From the NCBI GenBank assembly GCA_017435905.1, contig JAFSEB010000069.1:1-40217 (forward strand): 40,217 nt of DNA. The letters are read 5' to 3'. Both the position numbers and the translations under genes were made by a program. This document shows, piece by piece, positions 9,293-17,035 of the stretch. Source of the DNA: Clostridia bacterium (GTDB lineage Bacteria; Bacillota; Clostridia; Christensenellales; CAG-138). The notes beneath the pieces are model-generated. The model did no database searches. It was not told the origin of the DNA and saw nothing but the letters and a program-made list of their open reading frames with translations. Numbering within the stretch: position 1 is the first letter of the stretch; the number at the start of each line of letters is the position of its first letter.

Positions 9293-9730
9293 ATGGACAA
9301 AAGAGTAGAAATGTATTTTAAAGCTACATATCCTGATTACGGATCTCTGTCTTCAATAGCTCAGAAAAAAGCTGATTTAGCAAAACAATTTATTGAGGAA
9401 CACCTGCCTGATTTGGATTTAATGACGGAAGGTTTAAGATTATCATATAGAGAAGATGAGCCATCGTTAGAAACACTCAGATTTGCATTATCAAAAGTAA
9501 AAGCAAATGTTTATACGGAAGCACTGCACCCTAATTATAAAAACGGTACATTTTTGGAGCAAAAGGCAGCTTCAAAAGATCAAACATTTATTTTAGCGAA
9601 TCTTGATAAAATTGAAGCAATCCTGTACACATATTATGATGCTGTAAAAAATGGAGAAGCTCCGGAAACGTCACCTGAAGAAATGATTAAAAAGGGTGTA
9701 AAATCTGCCCGGGAGATGTTACAAAAATAA
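9293..9730 (+). CDS. Hypothetical protein, AT-rich orphan gene
   Basis: 145 residues; no family recognised. The sequence is charged and mostly helical in pattern, with no signal peptide or membrane segment, so probably cytosolic. Codon use is AT-rich (many AAA, TTA, GAA), unlike its GC-rich neighbours, which points to recent transfer. The ATG at 9293 is chosen because AGGGG lies 8 bases before it; an in-frame GTG at 9278 would overlap that site. It has its own promoter and a long leader. The gene and the inverted-repeat element after it are enclosed by 13-base inverted repeats (8939 and 10112). The coding call is supported by the clean ribosome site, start and continuous frame. Confidence 0.75.
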   Translation: MDKRVEMYFKATYPDYGSLSSIAQKKADLAKQFIEEHLPDLDLMTEGLRLSYREDEPSLETLRFALSKVKANVYTEALHPNYKNGTFLEQKAASKDQTFILANLDKIEAILYTYYDAVKNGEAPETSPEEMIKKGVKSAREMLQK

Positions 9731-9762
9731 TAATCATGATTACGATTCAAATGAACGCAGAA

Positions 9763-10070
9763 AACGCCGTAACCTTAGGCGGGTTCACTTAGGGATTTGC
9801 ACGGTTTTGCATGAATCTTTTTCCCCGCAGAAAATCCATCGTCCTTGAAATACATCCAGTATTTCTGCGTCCTCTGAATATTCCTGCGAGAAAAAATCTT
9901 CCATTCAAAACTGCGAAGCACTCCAAAATGAGAGATTTTCCTGCAAGACAAAGTAAAATGCCACGGCAAGGCTGACGCCTGCCGTGGCATTTTGATGCAG
10001 TATTGCGGGAAAAGATCCGTTTTGGAGCGTACAAATCCCTAAGCGAGACCGCCTTTAGAGTTACGCCGTT
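9763..10070. repeat. MITE-like element with imperfect terminal inverted repeats
   Basis: A left arm at 9763-9803 and a right arm at 10028-10070 are imperfect inverted copies. Both begin AACGSCGTAAC and contain CTTAGGGATTTGYACG, agreeing at roughly three of four positions over 41-43 bases. Weaker matching continues inward (GATCTTTTCCCGCA on the right against AATCTTTTTCCCCGCA on the left). The interior codes for nothing convincing and holds the strong hairpin at 9955-9993. Size (about 308 bases), arms and lack of a gene fit a non-autonomous mobile element. No clear target duplication is seen. Confidence 0.5.
9955..9993. terminator. Strong hairpin, probable terminator
   Basis: AAAATGCCACGGCA pairs perfectly with TGCCGTGGCATTTT, and the stem continues through GGC/GCC around a TGAC loop with one bulged A. 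It has A and T runs on both sides, so it could stop transcripts from the 9293 gene and from the minus-strand symporter gene. It lies inside the MITE-like element. Confidence 0.6.
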
Positions 10071-10141
10071 TTTTGTGATAAAATAGTTGCTTGGCACTAT
10101 AAATCCTTCAGCTGCCGGGGTTTTTTCATGTTCAAATATTG

Positions 10142-11581
10142 TTACGCTTCCTCTTTCCAGACCTCCACGGGCTTATCCGCAAAGCGCTTTTTGAAGATGC
10201 GCCTGCGGAACAGGTACACGGTGTACACGCACCACAGCGTCAGGAAGATCGCAAAGGCGATGATGGCATTGGTGAAGGATTTTGCCGCAAAGCCAAGCAG
10301 GAACAGCAGCGGTGCGATCATCACCATGGCAGGGAAGTTCGACAGGATGTACAGGCTGGAGGTGGGGGTGCGAAGGCCGGGGTCGATCTCCTTCATGAGG
10401 ATCATGCCGTTGGAGGCGGTGCCCGTCAGCGTGCCGAAGGACATCAGGAAGAACTCATGCTCAAAGCCCTTGAAGCATTCCTTGGAAACAAGGCGGATGT
10501 AGATGTAGGTGATCGCTGCGCCCACCACGCTGAGGATGACAATGGGCAGGATGTAGTTCTTGATGTCGTTGATCTCGATGGCGGCAACGCCTGCCACGAT
10601 CATCAGGTCGAAGGCAAAGCCGGAGATCCTGTCCATCTGGTAGTTGTTGATGTAAACACGGTGCATCAGATTATGCCTGCGCAGCCTTGTGACCACGAAC
10701 TTGATCAGCATGGCGCTGAGGGATGCCCACAGGAAGTTGAAGCCCCATGCGATGCTGTTGGTGAAGTCGGAAAGCACGCCGAGCAGGCACATGAACCCGA
10801 AGGAGATGGCGTAGGCAAGGGCAACGAAGCCTGTCTGAATGGTAAACTTATCCACGGATTCGTTGTCGGGGATCTCATTGCCGTCGGGGTTGGTCTGATC
10901 CACCACCTCAGCGGCAGGAGCGCCGGTGCGGACAAAAAGGCTGCCCTTTTTCTTGAAGATGTTGATGTACAATACGCCGAATACGGACGCCACCACAAAG
11001 CCGATAGAGGCAAGGGAAAGGCCGAAGCTGCCGTTGCCGGCAAACTGAGCGGCGGCGGTGTTGGTGAAGTTGATATCCCAGCTGAGGGCGTTGCCGGGGC
11101 CCTGTCCGAAGCTGAGGGGCAGGATAAGACCGCAAACGTAGGAAATGACCTTTTCGCCGCCCTTTGTGAAAAGGAACAGCAGTATGGTGATGCCGATGCC
11201 TACAAATGCCTGCAGCATGTAGGTGCCGCCCTGCAGCGCACCGAATTCCACCACCTGCGCCTTGTTGGTCTTGTGGGTGCTCTTTTCGGTTTTCAGCGTC
11301 ATGGATGCAAAGCCGATGGCAAGGCAATGGTAGGTGATAACCTGCATGAGCCTGTTATCCACCAGCATGAAGCCAAGCTGTTTGGCAATGATATCCGCCG
11401 CCAGCAGCAGCGCACCGCCAAGAAGGGCGGAGGGGATAAGGCACTTGCGGAAGGCAGGCACGGTGCGCCTTAAAATATTGCCGAGCATCAGGAACAGCAG
11501 CAGCAGTCCCAACTGCACCATGAAGCCCCAAACGGCATCATAGTTGGCAAGGGTAAAATCCCAGCTGGACGAATGGGCCAT
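10142..11581 (-). CDS. GltS-type sodium/glutamate symporter
   Basis: 479 residues with about 11-12 hydrophobic segments in two halves joined by a hydrophilic loop (about 230-260). The two halves carry matching re-entrant-type motifs, LSFGQGPGNALSW in the first and SFGTLTGTASNGM in the second, as in sodium/glutamate symporters (GltS). Expected role: sodium-driven uptake of glutamate or a related acid across the cytoplasmic membrane. The ATG at 11581 is chosen because GGAGG lies 8 bases upstream; the in-frame ATG at 11608 has no site. It has a near-perfect promoter (11647-11675) and stands alone. Confidence 0.72.
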   Translation of the reverse strand: MAHSSSWDFTLANYDAVWGFMVQLGLLLLFLMLGNILRRTVPAFRKCLIPSALLGGALLLAADIIAKQLGFMLVDNRLMQVITYHCLAIGFASMTLKTEKSTHKTNKAQVVEFGALQGGTYMLQAFVGIGITILLFLFTKGGEKVISYVCGLILPLSFGQGPGNALSWDINFTNTAAAQFAGNGSFGLSLASIGFVVASVFGVLYINIFKKKGSLFVRTGAPAAEVVDQTNPDGNEIPDNESVDKFTIQTGFVALAYAISFGFMCLLGVLSDFTNSIAWGFNFLWASLSAMLIKFVVTRLRRHNLMHRVYINNYQMDRISGFAFDLMIVAGVAAIEINDIKNYILPIVILSVVGAAITYIYIRLVSKECFKGFEHEFFLMSFGTLTGTASNGMILMKEIDPGLRTPTSSLYILSNFPAMVMIAPLLFLLGFAAKSFTNAIIAFAIFLTLWCVYTVYLFRRRIFKKRFADKPVEVWKEEA

Positions 11582-11646
11582 AAATAATTCCTCCGTACTA
11601 TGAATCAATAATAAATAGGAAATAAGAACACAAAAAGTTCACTAAA

Positions 11647-11675
11647 AGTATAAAATCATCCCGTGTATTTGTCAA
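11647..11675 (-). promoter_or_regulatory. Strong promoter of the glutamate symporter gene
   Basis: Minus-strand consensus -35 TTGACA (11670-11675), exactly 17 bases, -10 TATACT (11647-11652), about 65 bases before the start codon. Confidence 0.8.
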
Positions 11676-11782
11676 TAAAACGCAGCTGAAAGGAAAAACG
11701 GGGCACGCTTTTCTGCGGCGCCGCCCCCCCGAAGCAAAACAAAAAACAGCGCCGCAAGAGGAAAAAAACAGGGGTTTGCATC

Positions 11783-11811
11783 TTGATTTTCTGCATAAAG
11801 TGGTGTATGAT
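11783..11811 (+). promoter_or_regulatory. Promoter of tRNA-Ala
   Basis: -35 TTGATT (11783-11788), 17-base spacer, -10 TATGAT (11806-11811), about 30 bases before the mature 5' end of the tRNA. Confidence 0.6.
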
Positions 11812-11840
11812 TATCTATGCTGTGAAGCAAAACCGCATAT

Positions 11841-11916
11841 GGGGATATAGCTCAGTTGGTAGAGCGCTGCGTTCGCAATGCAGAAGTCAGGGGTTCGAGT
11901 CCCCTTATCTCCACCA
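11841..11916 (+). tRNA. tRNA-Ala (anticodon CGC)
   Basis: A complete cloverleaf of 76 bases with encoded CCA. Acceptor stem GGGGATA/TATCTCC has the G3-U70 pair that identifies alanine tRNAs. The D arm is GCTC-AGTTGGTA-GAGC, the anticodon loop TTCGCAA gives CGC (reads GCG), and the T arm is AGGGG-TTCGAGT-CCCCT. The terminator stem begins inside the CCA end, so 3' processing must compete with that hairpin. Two decayed, inverted copies of its 3' end follow. Confidence 0.95.
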
Positions 11917-11955
11917 CAAAAAACACCACCCTTTGGGTGGTGTTTTTTGTGGTGG
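11911..11955 (+). terminator. Terminator of tRNA-Ala
   Basis: An exceptionally long perfect stem of 21 pairs with a TTT loop. The inner part is ACCACCC-TTT-GGGTGGT. The 5' strand includes the CCACCA end of the tRNA and the 3' strand includes GGTGG of the following repeat. Confidence 0.75.
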
Positions 11956-12150
11956 AGCCTTGATGAAGGGACTCGAAGCCACGTGCCCAAAGGGCAAAAT
12001 CGATGCAGTGCATCGATTTTAGTGGCCGGGTTTTCGGTCCCAGGCGTGACGTGCGCAGCATGGAATGCAAGCACGGCCTGCCGATGGCCGAAAACGAGTC
12101 CCCTTGCACCAATAACCACCCCACTATCATGACACCGCTCTTTGAGCGGT
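11942..12150. repeat. tRNA-tail-associated structured repeat, unit 1
   Basis: Begins with GTTTTTTGTGGTGGAGCC and continues to ACTCGAAG at 11978, an inverted, decayed copy of the tRNA-Ala 3' end. Then come nested helices: GCCAC/GTGGC (11978-11982 with 12022-12026) enclosing AAAATCGATGCA/TGCATCGATTTT (11996-12020), and GTTTTCGG/CCGAAAAC (12030-12037 with 12088-12095). It ends with a second tRNA-tail-like segment (CGAGTCCCCTTGCACC, about 12095-12110) and the hairpin at 12132. Unit 2 repeats the plan 209 bases on. No protein is convincingly encoded. Confidence 0.65.
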
Positions 12151-12157
12151 GTTTTTT
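12132..12157 (+). terminator. Terminator-like hairpin between repeat units
   Basis: ACACCGCTC-TTT-GAGCGGTGT followed by six T residues. Same position and loop as the tRNA terminator but a different stem sequence. Confidence 0.65.
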
Positions 12158-12352
12158 GTGGTGGAGCCTTAGATGAAGGGACTCGAAGGGCGGATCAGAA
12201 AAGGCAACAGTGTTGCCTTTTCCCGCCCCGGGTTTTGCGGCACAGGCCGCCGCACGCCGTACGGAGCACAAGTAAGGCGATGCCGATGCGCAAAACGATA
12301 ACGCCCGCAGGCGTATTTCGAAGCACCCCTGCCGCACAGCGGCAGGGGTTTT
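12151..12352. repeat. tRNA-tail-associated structured repeat, unit 2
   Basis: Its first 38 bases match unit 1 except for one extra A. The helices sit in the same order with different sequences: GGGCGG/CCGCCC (12188-12193 with 12223-12228) enclosing AAAAGGCAACA/TGTTGCCTTTT (12199-12221), and GTTTTGCG/CGCAAAAC (12232-12239 with 12289-12296). The core between the third pair of strands shares blocks with unit 1 (CAGGC, TACGGA-type and TGCCGATG). It closes with a terminator at 12326-12352. Confidence 0.6.
12326..12352 (+). terminator. Terminator closing the repeat region
   Basis: CCCCTGCCGC-ACA-GCGGCAGGGG followed by TTTT. It isolates the tRNA region from the MATE promoter just downstream. Confidence 0.75.
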
Positions 12353-12370
12353 CATACCCTTCTCGCTCCA

Positions 12371-12399
12371 TTGACACTCCGCTGCGGCAAGGCTATACT
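12371..12399 (+). promoter_or_regulatory. Promoter of the first MATE gene
   Basis: Consensus -35 TTGACA (12371-12376), 17-base spacer, -10 TATACT (12394-12399), about 40 bases upstream of the start. Confidence 0.8.
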
Positions 12400-12441
12400 A
12401 TATTCGTAACTTTCTGAAAACAAACCGAAGGAGTTGTGTAA

Positions 12442-13824
12442 ATGAACACCGAAGCCATGTACGCCACCATGAAGCCCTGGCGGCTTTTCTTTGTTGTGGC
12501 GCTGCCCGGCATGGTCAGCATGTTTGCCATGTCCGTTTACAGCATTGCGGAGGGTATTTTCATCGGTCAGCTGCTGGGCGAAAGCGCCTTTGCCGCCATC
12601 AACATCGCATTTCCCCTGGTGATGATCAACTTTTCTGTGGCGGATCTCATCGGCGTGGGTGCTTCGGTGCCCATCTCCATTTCCCTCGGCAAAAACGAGC
12701 ACGACAATGCCAACAACATCTTCACCTGTTCCGTCATCCTCATCTTCCTTGCATCGGTGCTCATGGGCGTGGTGCTTTCCGCCGCCGCAGCTCCCCTTTC
12801 AAGGATGATGGGCGCAGATGATGTGCTTCTTGATATCTCCGTGCGCTACCTTCGCACCTATGCCCTCTGCAGCCCCCTTTGCGCCATCTTCTTTGCGATG
12901 GACAACTACCTTCGCATCAGCGGCTATGTGAAGACCAGCATGGTCATCAACATCTTCTGCAACCTTTTGACCATTGCCCTGCTGTGGCTGTTCCTCGGCG
13001 TGCTCGGGTTTGACGTGGTGGGTTCCGCCCTTGCCACCTGCATCTCCATGTGCGCCTGCGCCATTGTGGCGATGATCCCCTTTGTAAAAAACAGGGCGCT
13101 TTTGAAGTTCACAAAGCCCCGTTTCAGCGCCGCCATGGTCAAGCAGATCGCTGCCTGCGGTTCCCCTTCCTTTTTGAGCAATATCTCCGGCCGTATCACA
13201 GCCATCCTCATGAACATCACGCTGATGACCCTTGGCGTCAAAGCCTTCGGCGAGGGCGGCGGCCCCACGGCGGTGGCGGTATATGCGGTGCTGATGTATT
13301 CGAGCGACTTGTGCTGGCCCCTTCTTTACGGCATCAGCGATTCCCTTGCCCCTGCCATCGGCTACAACTGGGGTGCGGAAAATTACGACAGGGTAAAAAA
13401 GATCGTGAAGTGCGGCTACCTTGGTACCACGGTGATCGGCCTTCTTTCCACATCCATCCTGTTCTTTTTCCCGGATGTGGTGGCGTCCATGTTCGCCAAC
13501 GCAGAGGATGTGCGCCTGCTGACGGAGGCGACCCACGCTATCCGCCTGTTCTGCTTTGCCTACCTGTTCCGCTGGTTCGTGGTGGTATCCCAGGGCTTCC
13601 TGAGCGCCATTGAGAAGCCGAAATTCGCTACCGTCATGTCCGTTTCCACGGCGATGGTCTTCCCGGTGCTGCTCATTGCGCTGCTCTATCCCTTCGGGCT
13701 TGACGGCGTTTGGCTGAACTTCACCGGCGTGAATGCCCTTGCGGCGATCCTTGCCATCATCCTGCTGCGCCGGGTACAGAAGGAGATCCGGGAACGGGAA
13801 AGGCGCAAGGCGATAACGGAATAA
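12442..13824 (+). CDS. MATE-family efflux transporter (MepA-like)
   Basis: 460 residues with about twelve membrane segments in two related six-helix bundles, the usual MATE size. MATE pumps export cationic drugs or metabolites using sodium or proton gradients. The first helix has the typical PGMVSMFAMSVYSIAEGIFIG pattern, and the second half carries YGISDSLAPAIGYNWGAENYDRVKK, equivalent to the conserved N-x-GA block. GAAGGAG precedes the ATG. It has its own promoter and terminator. A second MATE gene follows, only distantly similar, so the pair is not a recent duplication. Confidence 0.9.
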   Translation: MNTEAMYATMKPWRLFFVVALPGMVSMFAMSVYSIAEGIFIGQLLGESAFAAINIAFPLVMINFSVADLIGVGASVPISISLGKNEHDNANNIFTCSVILIFLASVLMGVVLSAAAAPLSRMMGADDVLLDISVRYLRTYALCSPLCAIFFAMDNYLRISGYVKTSMVINIFCNLLTIALLWLFLGVLGFDVVGSALATCISMCACAIVAMIPFVKNRALLKFTKPRFSAAMVKQIAACGSPSFLSNISGRITAILMNITLMTLGVKAFGEGGGPTAVAVYAVLMYSSDLCWPLLYGISDSLAPAIGYNWGAENYDRVKKIVKCGYLGTTVIGLLSTSILFFFPDVVASMFANAEDVRLLTEATHAIRLFCFAYLFRWFVVVSQGFLSAIEKPKFATVMSVSTAMVFPVLLIALLYPFGLDGVWLNFTGVNALAAILAIILLRRVQKEIRERERRKAITE

Positions 13825-13829
13825 AACGG

Positions 13830-13862
13830 ATCCCCATCCGCAGTAAGGATGGGGATGTTTTC
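13830..13862 (+). terminator. Terminator after the first MATE gene
   Basis: ATCCCCATCC / GGATGGGGAT with a seven-base loop, followed by a T-rich tract. Confidence 0.75.
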
Positions 13863-13889
13863 CTTTTGCACCAAAGGCATCGCTTTCTT

Positions 13890-13918
13890 TTGTTATTTTC
13901 GTCGCTTTGCGGTATAAT
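13890..13918 (+). promoter_or_regulatory. Promoter of the second MATE gene
   Basis: -35 TTGTTA (13890-13895), 17-base spacer, perfect -10 TATAAT (13913-13918), 25 bases before the start. Confidence 0.7.
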
Positions 13919-13942
13919 ATTTCCGTTAATACGGAGGAATAT

Positions 13943-15307
13943 ATGAAACGGGACAACGAATTTCTTGCGACTGCGCCCCTTGGGAAGCTGCTGTTTCAGC
14001 TGGCGCTGCCGGCGGTGACGGCGCAGATCGTTAACATGCTTTACAACATGGTGGACCGCATCTACATCGGCCACATTCCGGAGGTGGGTGCGCTGGCGCT
14101 GACGGGGCTTGGCATCTGCATGCCCATTTTGCAGCTGGTTTCCGCCTTTGCCGCCCTTGTCAGCATGGGTGCCGCACCCCGTGCCTCCATCCGCATGGGC
14201 GAGGGTGATTACGAGGGAGCGGAGCGCATCCTCGGCAACAGCTTCATGCTGCTTCTTTGCCTTGCAGCGGTGATCACGCCCATCCTGCTTTTCTTCGGCG
14301 AGGATATGCTGCTTGCCTTCGGCGCCACGGAAAACACCGTCGGCTATGCCTTTGACTACCTTTGGGTCTACGCCCTCGGTACGGTATCCGTACAGCTGAC
14401 GCTGGGCCTTAACGCCTTTATCACGGCGCAGGGCTTTGCAAAGATCAGCATGCTTACGGTGCTCATCGGCGCCATTGCCAACATCGCCCTCGATCCGCTT
14501 TTTATTTTCGCCTTCCACATGGGTGTAAAGGGCGCTGCCCTTGCCACCATTCTCTCCCAGACGCTTTCCGCAATATGGGTGGTCAGCTTCCTGCGGAGCA
14601 AAAAGGCCGTTTTGCGCATCAAGGCGAAGAACATGCGCCTTGACGCCAAGCTGATCCTGCCCTGTGTGGCGCTGGGCCTTTCCCCCTTTGTGATGCAGAG
14701 CACGGAAAGTCTTCTTTCCGTTGCCTTCAACACATCCCTCCGCACTTACGGCGGCGACATAGCGGTGGGGGCCATGACCATTCTGCACACGGTTTCCCAG
14801 CTTTCGCTTCTGCCGCTGCAGGGGCTTACGCAGGGTGCGCAGCCCATTGCAAGCTTCAACTTCGGCGCAAAGAACAAGGAGCGTGTGCAGGGCGTATTCA
14901 AGCTGCTGCTTCGCTGCTGCATTATTTACTCCATGACGCTGTGGGCGGCGGCGATGCTGTTCCCACGCACCCTTGCAGGCGTGTTCACCGCCGATGCGGC
15001 GCTGCTTGACTACACCGCATGGGCTATGCGCATCTTCATGGCGGCAAGCGGCATCTTCGGCATCCAGATCGCCTGCCAGCAGACCTTCATCGCCATCGGC
15101 AATGCGAAAACATCGCTGTTTCTGGCGGCACTGCGCAAGCTCATCCTGCTCATCCCCCTCATTTACATCCTGCCCCTGTTCTTTGGGGACAAGGTGATGG
15201 CGGTTTACCTTGCGGAGCCCGCAGCGGACTTCATTGCGGTAAGCGTGACATCCTTCATGTTTGCACGGCAGTTCAAAAAAGCCATGGCAGGGCTTGAACA
15301 GCGATAG
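13943..15307 (+). CDS. MATE-family efflux transporter
   Basis: 454 residues with about twelve membrane segments. It starts with LLFQLALPAVTAQIVNMLYNMVDRIYIG, the standard MATE first helix, and the second half contains GLTQGAQPIASFNFGAKNKERV, matching the conserved Q-x-x-x-N-x-GA block of bacterial multidrug pumps. The ATG at 13943 is preceded by CGGAGG; an in-frame upstream ATG (13907) would overlap the -10 box and is rejected. Separate promoter from the first MATE gene. Followed by cloverleaf repeat copy A and a terminator. Substrate unknown. Confidence 0.9.
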   Translation: MKRDNEFLATAPLGKLLFQLALPAVTAQIVNMLYNMVDRIYIGHIPEVGALALTGLGICMPILQLVSAFAALVSMGAAPRASIRMGEGDYEGAERILGNSFMLLLCLAAVITPILLFFGEDMLLAFGATENTVGYAFDYLWVYALGTVSVQLTLGLNAFITAQGFAKISMLTVLIGAIANIALDPLFIFAFHMGVKGAALATILSQTLSAIWVVSFLRSKKAVLRIKAKNMRLDAKLILPCVALGLSPFVMQSTESLLSVAFNTSLRTYGGDIAVGAMTILHTVSQLSLLPLQGLTQGAQPIASFNFGAKNKERVQGVFKLLLRCCIIYSMTLWAAAMLFPRTLAGVFTADAALLDYTAWAMRIFMAASGIFGIQIACQQTFIAIGNAKTSLFLAALRKLILLIPLIYILPLFFGDKVMAVYLAEPAADFIAVSVTSFMFARQFKKAMAGLEQR

Positions 15308-15346
15308 TTTTCCGCCCGAAAGGGGCTGAGCGGAACGCCCGGGTGA

Positions 15347-15431
15347 GGCGCGCGCGTTTGCGCCTGCGGCGCAAACGGGAAGCGTGCTGCGCACGCTTAG
15401 GCTGCGGCGCAGCCGCAGCGGCGCGCGCGCC
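15347..15431 (+). repeat. Cloverleaf repeat, copy A
   Basis: A ten-pair closing stem (GGCGCGCGCG, 15347-15356, with CGCGCGCGCC, 15422-15431) encloses three hairpins. H1 is GTTTGCGCC-TGC-GGCGCAAAC (15356-15376), H2 is AAGCGTGC-TGC-GCACGCTT (15380-15398), and H3 is GCTGCGGC-GCA-GCCGCAGC (15401-15419). A linker CCGTACCACCGCC follows and is shared with copy B. It lies between convergent genes and codes for no protein. Confidence 0.75.
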
Positions 15432-15471
15432 CCGTACCACCGCCCAAAGCCCCATCAAGCCGCCTCCACGC

Positions 15472-15510
15472 AACAACCCCGGCCTTCGCATCAGGTCGGG
15501 GTTGTTTTCT
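15472..15510. terminator. Terminator after the second MATE gene
   Basis: AACAACCCCG / CGGGGTTGTT, extended inward by GCCT/AGGT-type pairs and followed by TTTTCTGTTTTT on the plus strand. The core CCCGGCCT...AGGTCGGG recurs after cloverleaf copy B. Confidence 0.75.
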
Positions 15511-15518
15511 GTTTTTCC

Positions 15519-16385
15519 TTATTCCTTTGTGGGAAGAGATGTGATCACCAAGCCGCCCAACACCAGCACGCCGCCGAGAATGACGCTCGCCGTCAGCGGT
15601 TCATGAAGCAGCAGCGCAGAGGAGAGCACCGTGATCACAGGCTCCACCGTGGAAAGGAGCGCTGCTTTTGCAGGGCCGGTTTTTTCCATGCCCGTGAAAA
15701 ACGCCCAGAAGCCCAAAGCCGTTGAGATCAGTGCCAGCAGCACCACGCCAAGCATGCCGCTCATATTCGTGGGCGGCGCAAAGCCGAAACCAAGGTTCAT
15801 CAGTGCGTAGCCCACCGCCGCACCCAGCATGATGAAGGCAGAGGACTGCATACCCTCGCCCTGCTTGACGAGCCTTGCGCTCACAAGGATGTAGGCGGAA
15901 TACCCAAATGCGCACAGCACCGCCATCATGATGCCGAAGGAGCTGCCGCCAAGCTCCGTGCCGATGATCACGAAGGCACCGCCCACCGCCAGCAGCAGCG
16001 AGATGACCTTGCGCAGCGTGATCTTTTCCTTGAAGAAAGCGGCGCTTCCCAGCATCACAAGGGCAGGGTAGGTATAAAGAAGCAGCGAGACAACGCTGCT
16101 GGGCGCATGGTCAAGGGCGGTAAAAAAGCAGAAGGAGTGGCTTACATAGCCAATGGCGCCAAGCAGGAAGTACCGGAGGATATCCCCTTTTTGCGGCAGC
16201 GGCACCTTTTTGATCCAAATCAGCACAAACATGAACACGGCGCCCACGGAAAAGCGCAGGAACAACAGCGTGTAAAGGCTCGTTCCGGCTGCATACGCCA
16301 GCTTGGCGAAAGTGGGCATCAATCCGTAGCAGGCTGCGCTGAGCGCCACCAGCAGGATGCCACGGAACATGGTTTTATCCTTCAT
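15519..16385 (-). CDS. EamA-family (DMT superfamily) permease
   Basis: 288 residues with ten hydrophobic segments in two EamA repeats (about 8-140 and 150-282), the standard size. The C-terminal repeat has the characteristic ALISTALGFWAFFTGMEKTGPAKAALLSTVEPVITVL pattern. Family members usually export amino acids or metabolites. AAGGGGAG lies upstream of the ATG. It follows the GNAT gene by 57 bases and is the last gene of the long minus-strand run. A second EamA permease heads that run, so an amino-acid export or overflow role is plausible, but the substrate is unknown. Confidence 0.85.
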   Translation of the reverse strand: MKDKTMFRGILLVALSAACYGLMPTFAKLAYAAGTSLYTLLFLRFSVGAVFMFVLIWIKKVPLPQKGDILRYFLLGAIGYVSHSFCFFTALDHAPSSVVSLLLYTYPALVMLGSAAFFKEKITLRKVISLLLAVGGAFVIIGTELGGSSFGIMMAVLCAFGYSAYILVSARLVKQGEGMQSSAFIMLGAAVGYALMNLGFGFAPPTNMSGMLGVVLLALISTALGFWAFFTGMEKTGPAKAALLSTVEPVITVLSSALLLHEPLTASVILGGVLVLGGLVITSLPTKE

Positions 16386-16442
16386 GGTCTTCTCCCCTTT
16401 GAAAACAGGAATCGCCTCCCACAGTTCTCCCCATGCACTATA

Positions 16443-16955
16443 TCACAGCGAAAGGATCTTTTCCATCACATCCACCGTTCTTCCCTCAGCCTTCTTCTCC
16501 GAAACGGGCAGGAAACCAAGCTTATTCCAGAATCCCCTGCCCGGAATATTTTCCCGAAGAACGCCAAGGCGCACGCAGCGAAAGCCTGCATTGCCCAGCA
16601 GCGAAAACAGTTCCTTCATCAGTGCGGTCCCCATGCCGCAACGGCAGTACGCTTTCCCCACCATGAAAAGGCCGATGTATGCAATATCCGGCGTGGGATA
16701 CCCTTCCACGAGGTCAAGGAGCGCCATAAGCTCCTCGTTCCGAAAAAAGCCGCAGTAGTGCTTATCCGCCGGCTGTTTTCCCGGCGGCAGTGCCTCCATA
16801 TCTGCCTGGATGTTCGCTGCATCCCCATTGCCGCCGCCCATGGCACAAAAATCGCCGTGGCACGCCATAAACGAAAGCAGCAACGGCATATCATCCCTGC
16901 TGAGCCGCCGCAGCGTATACTGCCCGAGAAATCTGCTTTGATACAGCCTGTTCAT
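16443..16955 (-). CDS. GNAT-family N-acetyltransferase
   Basis: 170 residues. Around 90-125 is the acetyl-CoA-binding core: YIGLFMVGKAYCRCGMGTALMKEL carries the (Q/R)-x-x-G-x-G/A-type loop as RCGMGTA, followed by RCVRLGV and NKLGFLPV, the usual strands five and six. It would move an acetyl group from acetyl-CoA to an amine; the acceptor is unknown. The ATG at 16955 is preferred for its AGGGGA site; further in-frame starts upstream (ATG near 16973) are possible. It lies between the Xaa-Pro aminopeptidase and EamA genes and may modify a peptide or amino acid. Confidence 0.8.
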   Translation of the reverse strand: MNRLYQSRFLGQYTLRRLSRDDMPLLLSFMACHGDFCAMGGGNGDAANIQADMEALPPGKQPADKHYCGFFRNEELMALLDLVEGYPTPDIAYIGLFMVGKAYCRCGMGTALMKELFSLLGNAGFRCVRLGVLRENIPGRGFWNKLGFLPVSEKKAEGRTVDVMEKILSL

Positions 16956-16980
16956 AGGGGTCCCCTTTTGCATGAAGATA

Positions 16981-17014
16981 GCGCTGCGCTTCCCTTTTCG
17001 GAGAAGCGCAGCGT
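16981..17014 (-). terminator. Intercistronic hairpin after the Xaa-Pro aminopeptidase
   Basis: GCGCTGCGCTT (16981-16991) can pair with AAGCGCAGCG plus one more base (17004-17014). No T run follows on the minus strand, so this is a weak terminator or an mRNA-processing hairpin. Confidence 0.4.
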
Positions 17015-17035
17015 TCACTTTGGTTTCGTTCCTTC

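Noticed and set aside
9775..10097. Minus-strand open frame of about 100 codons in the inverted-repeat element
   Set aside because: It runs through both repeat arms and the hairpin and has no ribosome site.
11700..11760. GC-rich stretch resembling part of the cloverleaf repeat
   Set aside because: It has GCGGCGCCGC but lacks the invariant hairpin and closing stem, so it is not counted as a fourth copy.
11811..12355. Several 60-170-codon open frames across the tRNA and following repeats
   Set aside because: They read through the tRNA, its terminator and the structured repeats; the peptides are translations of these RNA elements.
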